Assembly (NCBI RefSeq): GCF_000247815.1
Contig: NC_021678.1
Span: forward strand, 9,446,371-9,510,370
Source: Ficedula albicollis
Taxonomy: Eukaryota; Chordata; Aves; Passeriformes; Muscicapidae
Length of the DNA: 64,000 bases
Reading direction: 5' to 3'
In this document: one piece after another, positions 58,221 to 64,000 of the stretch
Layout: every line of letters starts with the position of its first letter
Numbering within the stretch: position 1 is the stretch's first letter
Translations under genes and position numbers: made by a program
Notes under the pieces: model-generated
Told to the model about the DNA's origin: nothing
Databases searched by the model: none
The model's input: the letters and a program-made list of their open reading frames with translations, nothing else

Positions 58221-61200
58221 CCAGCCTGGGAAACTAAGTGAGTAAAAATACCTGAGTGCATTAAATTATGTCCTGGGATCTCTCCAGGGATCTAGAGTAT
58301 TTCTGGAAGAATTGTGCTAATGGTCTCTGGGGCTTATGCTTTTCTTGTCAGAGGGAATATTTTGCCTGAAGGAGGGTTGGAGAGTTTGGAGCATGCTGTT
58401 TGGAGGGTGTAAGGCAAAGAGGAAAATCAGAGAGCATTTTTCAGATATAAAAGAAAAGGGCTTAAACTCACATTAGAGAACAGAATTTTCAAACCTGTTA
58501 GTGATGCTTTATACAGAGCTGTAAACACATGGCCATATTTTACAGAGAAAACCCTGCATCAAACAATACCAAAAATGCTTTTTACATTTACTTGTTATTT
58601 ATATTCTGTAGATTATTTCTGTGAGCTCCACATAACAATATAAATAAAATGTGTTGGTCCCCTGACCAGCAACCAAACAATGAAGCACAGTTCCTTCACC
58701 AAACTCCTGATTCACAGGTCTTGCAAGGACTGGCAGTTCCTTTCTCCTTGATATAAAAAAATGCTATGCATGGTCAGGTCTTCAAAAATAGAAATCTGAG
58801 TGTTAGATTTACCTTCTTTCAAAACAAATATGAAAATAAAGCAATACCAAGCACACAGAAGAGCCAGAATTAGGTTTAATTGCTCATACAATAGAAACAT
58901 TCTCAGTAAGAGCAGGACCCTGAGTAAGTGCCCATAAACTTGACCTTTTGGAATTGCATTTGGCTGTGTGAGTTACAGCAGACCTCTGACTGTTCCCATT
59001 CAACTCCCCCAAATTGTGAAGGGCACCGAAACCATTTCTATCATACTGACAATTATGTTAAGAGTAGTACTATGAGTACTGACAGAAAAATGACTATTTG
59101 CAATCTGCAATTTGCCCAGCAGCAGAGAAGGTTTCTACTCCTCCTCATATTCACTAGAAGGAAAACTGAATTTATGAACAACCAAGTAATTCAGTTTTAA
59201 GGACTCTCCCCCAGGCAGAGAAACAGCAGCAATGCAGAGGACAGTTAGGAAAGGACAGAAGATACACAACTAAAATATCAGCAGGTGCTTCAGTTTCTCT
59301 GTTATTCAGCCCTTTGGTATTATTCTTAGCATTTATTTCATGCTCCAGTAAGCTTTGTTTATTGAGGTGATCACACAACTCCTATGTCTGGAAAGAACAG
59401 CTGCCTTCTGGCTTCAGAGGAACAGATGAAATCTGATTAGGCTTAATATCTTTTCAGTGTGCTCTTTAATAACCACCTGATGACACTCTTAAGGAAGCTA
59501 AAACCCAGGCCACTTTGATTTTAAAGTCAGATTAAGCCCCCTTGGAAAACATATTGAAAATCTTACTTGCATCTGGCCCATCACCACAATTTTAACAACC
59601 TGCTTATTGAGTTTCTCAGCTCTTTCTAAATGATGAGATTTTTATCATTTGTAGAAATTTACTTCCAAGTGGATTGCAAGCACCGAGCACAAGGGCTACA
59701 GGAAAAATCGTCAATGATTAATGATCGTACAAACACCTTGGTTAATATAAAATAAATGACTCAAAGAAAGGGTTAAATTTGCAAGTATATTGATAACTGA
59801 AACAAAAGCATCAGCCCTTCACCACCTTTTAAGTAATTCAGAAATGCAAACCAGTGCAATTCAGCTACCTCTCAATCAGCTCTCCTCATTCTCTTACTTA
59901 AGGAGCTAAATCCCTGCTTGGTGCAGAGGAATATTCAACTGACACAGTCTGGTGGCAGCCAGACAACTTTGCCTGGCTCCTCCTGCCAGGCTAATAGTAA
60001 CAAAGCTGCCTGAGTAAAGGCATAAATAAACAGTACTGAAGCCTTTCCCTAAACAAAAAGCAATGTGAAAGGAGGGTCCTCAAGATAGTGAAGCACTGTC
60101 AGTTGTGCATGCAGGCAGATGCTTTTCACCCTCCTCTCAGTCTGCTCATTTTAGCTGTGGAAGTGGTCCAGAAATCACCAAAGGGACTCGCTTAGAACAA
60201 GGCTTGCAGTATTTCCTTATTTCCATTTGAGTCATTTTAGAACTTATACCTGTAAAACAAACATGAAAAAGAGAAAAAATGGAGAGATTTGTTTAATTTG
60301 GAGTGTGGAGAATGGCACAAAACTTTAATATCAGAAGTTCAGCCATGTTTGTATGAGCAGGCTTAGATTAGTAGTGATCTGAAAAATAAACAGCATGTGA
60401 TGGAAATTTTTATACTTCTCATTAGGTTGCTGCAGGTCACTGACTCCCAGCAGCCTATTTTCCCTTTAGTGAGGGCACTCAGTCACTGAAAGTTTGCTGC
60501 TGCTGGAAGTGTCCATAGTCAGGTGAAGGTCTTCACAGGCACAGGATGGTGCTACTGCCTCTCCAGAGCTTGAATTCCTCAACTGACACATTAAACAGTA
60601 CCTTCTCCTAACTATCATCACATTCTCCCTGTTTCCTGGTCATAGGCTGACAGTTGCTTGAAGCATTTGCTTTCTGGGACAGCAATTGTTTCTGATGGAA
60701 TGACAACATTCTAGGAAACGGTTTTGTTTCAAAAGAAGAAGCCGGTGTGGTTGTGCTTGGTTACACAAAACCCTCTCCTCAAGCCACACTGAGCTGTCCC
60801 CAGTGGCTTTGCAGCTTGCCCATGGCACAAGCCCAGCACAAAGAGCACTGCACAGCAATGCTGAGAAACAGTCCCTGTGCTTTGCCTGCAGACTATAAAG
60901 CAAGTGATATCCCCTAATAAAGACAGCACAAGTCACCCAGAAATCTCACAGCAACAATACAAAACAAACATTTTACTGTTCCAGTCAAGAACTACACATT
61001 CAACAGAAGAATTCAGCTTAGGGCAGTTGCTGTGTTAGGCCCAAGCTTTTACAGCTGCCTCTGAGTAAGAGTAGAAATCAATTCAGATCAAGCATTTTGA
61101 TACAAGCAGATCTGAGGAAGTAATTTGCAGCAGAAAGATGCACCCTATAAGGAAGCAAATAAACAACAATCACTGACCTAAAAAAGGTTTGGCTGCAGGT

Positions 61201-64000
61201 AAGGACAGGAGATGATTACAGTAAGTGTATTGAATGCTCAGAGAGCCAGGGCAGAGTGTAATGGGACAAGCAAAGATCATAAAGTATTTCTGTGTTTGCA
61301 GCAGAGGAAAGCATTTCAGATTCCCTCTGTAGGAGATCATTGTGGTGAATTTACAGGTTTTTATGGAGTGCTTCCTTTGTACTCCTTCCTCCCCTCTGAG
61401 CACAGTGCCTTCCACTGCTCTGTGAGACCAGCATCAGTGGACTTCATCCCCAGGAAACAGCAGCCTGCTTTCAAAGGAACATCGTCTTTGCAAGCACTTG
61501 TGTCAGAGAGTTTTTGTGCCTGTTGCACATAAAAAAGCCTGAAACACCCCCTATTTTGGCAGAGAGTAGGAAGTACTCAGGTTGAATAGTAGCAAGTCTC
61601 AGTAATGTGGAAAGGGTACAGGACCAGGCGGGCAGCAGCACGTGTGACCCAGCTCAGGCCAGGAGTGACAGAAGCCTCTCTGTGCCTCTGGCACTGCACT
61701 CCCCACCTTGGGGGCCAGCTGGGAACCTGCTGTTGCTCAAATCCTCAGTTGCTGCTACACCTGCTGATTGAATGAGCTGCCCCAGACAGCTATAAAGCCC
61801 TGACCCATAATAATTCTCCAATTTGTTCACTGCTCCTGGTACCAGTGGGACTCTGTCTATAAAAGAGAGCCCATGATTCAGCACTGGGAGGTTGGACAGA
61901 AAGGAAAGGCTCCAGGTAAAAAAAAACTGTAGAGTAACACAAAGATTTACACCTAAGTTATCAAAATATAAAAAGTAATAAAGCATTTAAGATATTTTAT
62001 CAGCTAGAATGAATTTGCTTGGAACTTCAAATTAGTAATTTTATGATTAAAAGATTAGAAATAGGAAATAAACTATTTTAGATTGAACTCTTTAGAGTTT
62101 AACAAAAGTTATCAGCTAGACATTTTATTGAATTTAGAAACATTAAGATTTAAGATGCTAAGATTCTGAAGAGCATACTAATCCTTTTGTCCTTGACTTG
62201 TTCATGGTTTAGCTTTTCTTCCACTGTGGTCTCACTGAAACTAGGGAGTATTGTGTACTTTTATGTGCACAGTCTCTAGACACACACACGTAGGACAAAT
62301 TCAATCTCAGTTAATTCTTGTTCCTAGTAGAGCTGTGGGTCCAAAAATTGGATTTTTGGGAACTTACAGAATCACGCTTTGGGTGATCTGTCAAAACATG
62401 AAGATGAATGCAGCCACAGATGAATGGTGATGTAATACAGCAGGGCAAAGCCAGGATAATATTTCACTTTTGCAACTGTTCTTATCAATGAGGAACACTG
62501 ATAATCCTTTAATCAGGCTTGATCATATTTCTCTTTATTATTTTATACTGTGGGTATGAATCGGATTCTAATCTCTTCTAATCTTATCTCTCCCTGATCC
62601 AAATACTCAGTAAGTTTCCTAAGAAAAAGAGAACAAGTTCTCAGTGATACAATGAAAATAATATTTAACTGCATGCAAAATTCTGTGAAGTTTGCAGATG
62701 GAAAAAACACAGAGTGCTGTGATTTCTCTCTAATGATTACCTAATAAATCTAATGAAACTGTAAACCTGTTTACCTTTATGTATTTTTTTCTTGAGATTG
62801 GGTAGTTTTGTGCAGCAGCGTCTGACCTTCTGACCTAAGGGTGAGAAATAATACATTATCAGTGGAGACAGGTAATACAAATAACTGTACATATGCAGTA
62901 AATGCGTCAGAGTCCACAGACAATTTGCTTACTGTATTTACCACTGACATCCTTATATGGAGAGATCTGTAAAAAAAAAAAGGATTATCATGACTGATTT
63001 TTAGATCTCTGCACAGCTTTGTCCCTAGTGTGGAACAGAAACTTATTTGCTCTTTTCCATCATTACTCACAGACACATCAGACACACATTGTGAAGATTT
63101 CTTTATCCTTTGAAATGTCACACTGGCAGTCAATACATTTGTAGTTACACCACTTTAAGAAAATGTAAAAAATTACCAACAGGAAAAGAGAGCATCTCTG
63201 TGTCCAGATGCTCAGAGTGTAGACTAAATTTCTTTGGATGGGCAAAGCCACTAAACTACTCCCTCCCCACCACACCTAAATAAATGAGCTGTTGACTGCA
63301 GTTGACATAGTATGTGCTGACCACAATAAAGGGGGGAAAAAAAGGTTTACTCCAGAGGTGAGGTGGAGCAGAAAGGACAGAGACAGAGGATTTCTCATCA
63401 ACAAAATTTATCATATGGTCAATGGTTTGGGTAATCACTGAGGCACACTTTACAGCCAAGGCTGCTGATGGAGGCTGAGCTATCTTATCACCACAATTTA
63501 GTTCTGATGTTACATGCAGAGTACATTTATCTTGCACACCCAGCCACTTTCACTTTCACACAGGCTCTTACAGATAAGGAACAGTGTCCTTTGCACGTTT
63601 CCTCCCCACCTTCTGACTCATGCAAGTACCATGCACATCAACAGAAAGGGAACACTATTATGGGATTAATTTGTATTTTATTGATATGGCCATCTCCTGT
63701 CCTTCTTTGACAGGCTTCCTTTATGCTTCTGATGACACATCTAGAAATTCTCCAACTCCCTTTGCACTGTTCCTTAGGTTTTCCTCAAGGGTCATGGAAA
63801 AACCTGAATAAGAAGTAGAAGAGGCAAAGGGAGCAGAAGGGCTTCAAGTACCACTGCTCTGGCAAATAGGTCTGCCATTCACACAGACTCCAGCAAATAA
63901 GAAAACTGGGAAGCTGACATAACCAATTAGGAAAACAGCTTCCATATGTTTCTCCATGCTCATATTTACATGTAAAGCAATTCTTAGAAGGTTTCTAGAA

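Larger units (their letters stand above)
55582..64000. other. Intergenic sequence to the window edge
   Basis: About 8.4 kb with no coding sequence, RNA gene or full mobile element that I recognise. Two short tandem duplications (57290, 58118) and a small palindrome (57411) are listed. Confidence 0.55.

Overview
The window is nuclear DNA of a vertebrate, most likely a bird and plausibly a songbird. It carries short GT-AG exons separated by introns of 0.5 to 8 kb. CR1-type LINE tails with the avian 'gggttggaaggga' and 'ccttccacta..ccaggttgctc' wording sit near 21.5 and 52.2 kb, with a weaker one near 47.9 kb. I see no bacterial or organellar features, no RNA genes and no CRISPR array.

The only protein gene I can support is CDHR1 (photoreceptor cadherin, PCDH21), on the minus strand and apparently complete. 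Coding exon 1 (signal peptide) is at 46984-46924 and the last coding exon ends at 2445. I joined 16 exons by hand. Every junction is GT-AG and the phases agree, giving 2046 nt (682 codons) before the terminal exon: a signal peptide and six cadherin repeats. The remainder of the gene is intron, with intron 2 (8.4 kb) and intron 16 (about 6 kb) the largest.

The most interesting feature is the 3' end. Exon 16 can join in phase 0 to either of two terminal exons that are paralogous to each other. Exon 17A (3942-2445) encodes the known transmembrane helix and long proline-rich tail. Exon 17B (4731-4519) lies between exon 16 and 17A. It encodes an alternative juxtamembrane segment, a second transmembrane helix and a 27-residue basic tail ending in its own stop. 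The two align without gaps over nearly all of 17B, so this looks like an old tandem exon duplication kept as an alternative last exon.

Two stretches are almost certainly assembly errors. A 997-nt run of G (2589-3585) sits in the proline-rich part of exon 17A and breaks its frame. A 173-nt G run (55047-55219) separates two near-identical copies of a 0.36-kb block. There are also about ten two- or three-copy tandem duplications of 30 to 350 bp in introns and flanks.

Region by region: 1-2444 is probable 3' UTR and downstream flank; 2445-46984 is CDHR1; 46985-64000 is 5' flank and intergenic sequence with CR1 fragments, short duplications and no recognisable gene.
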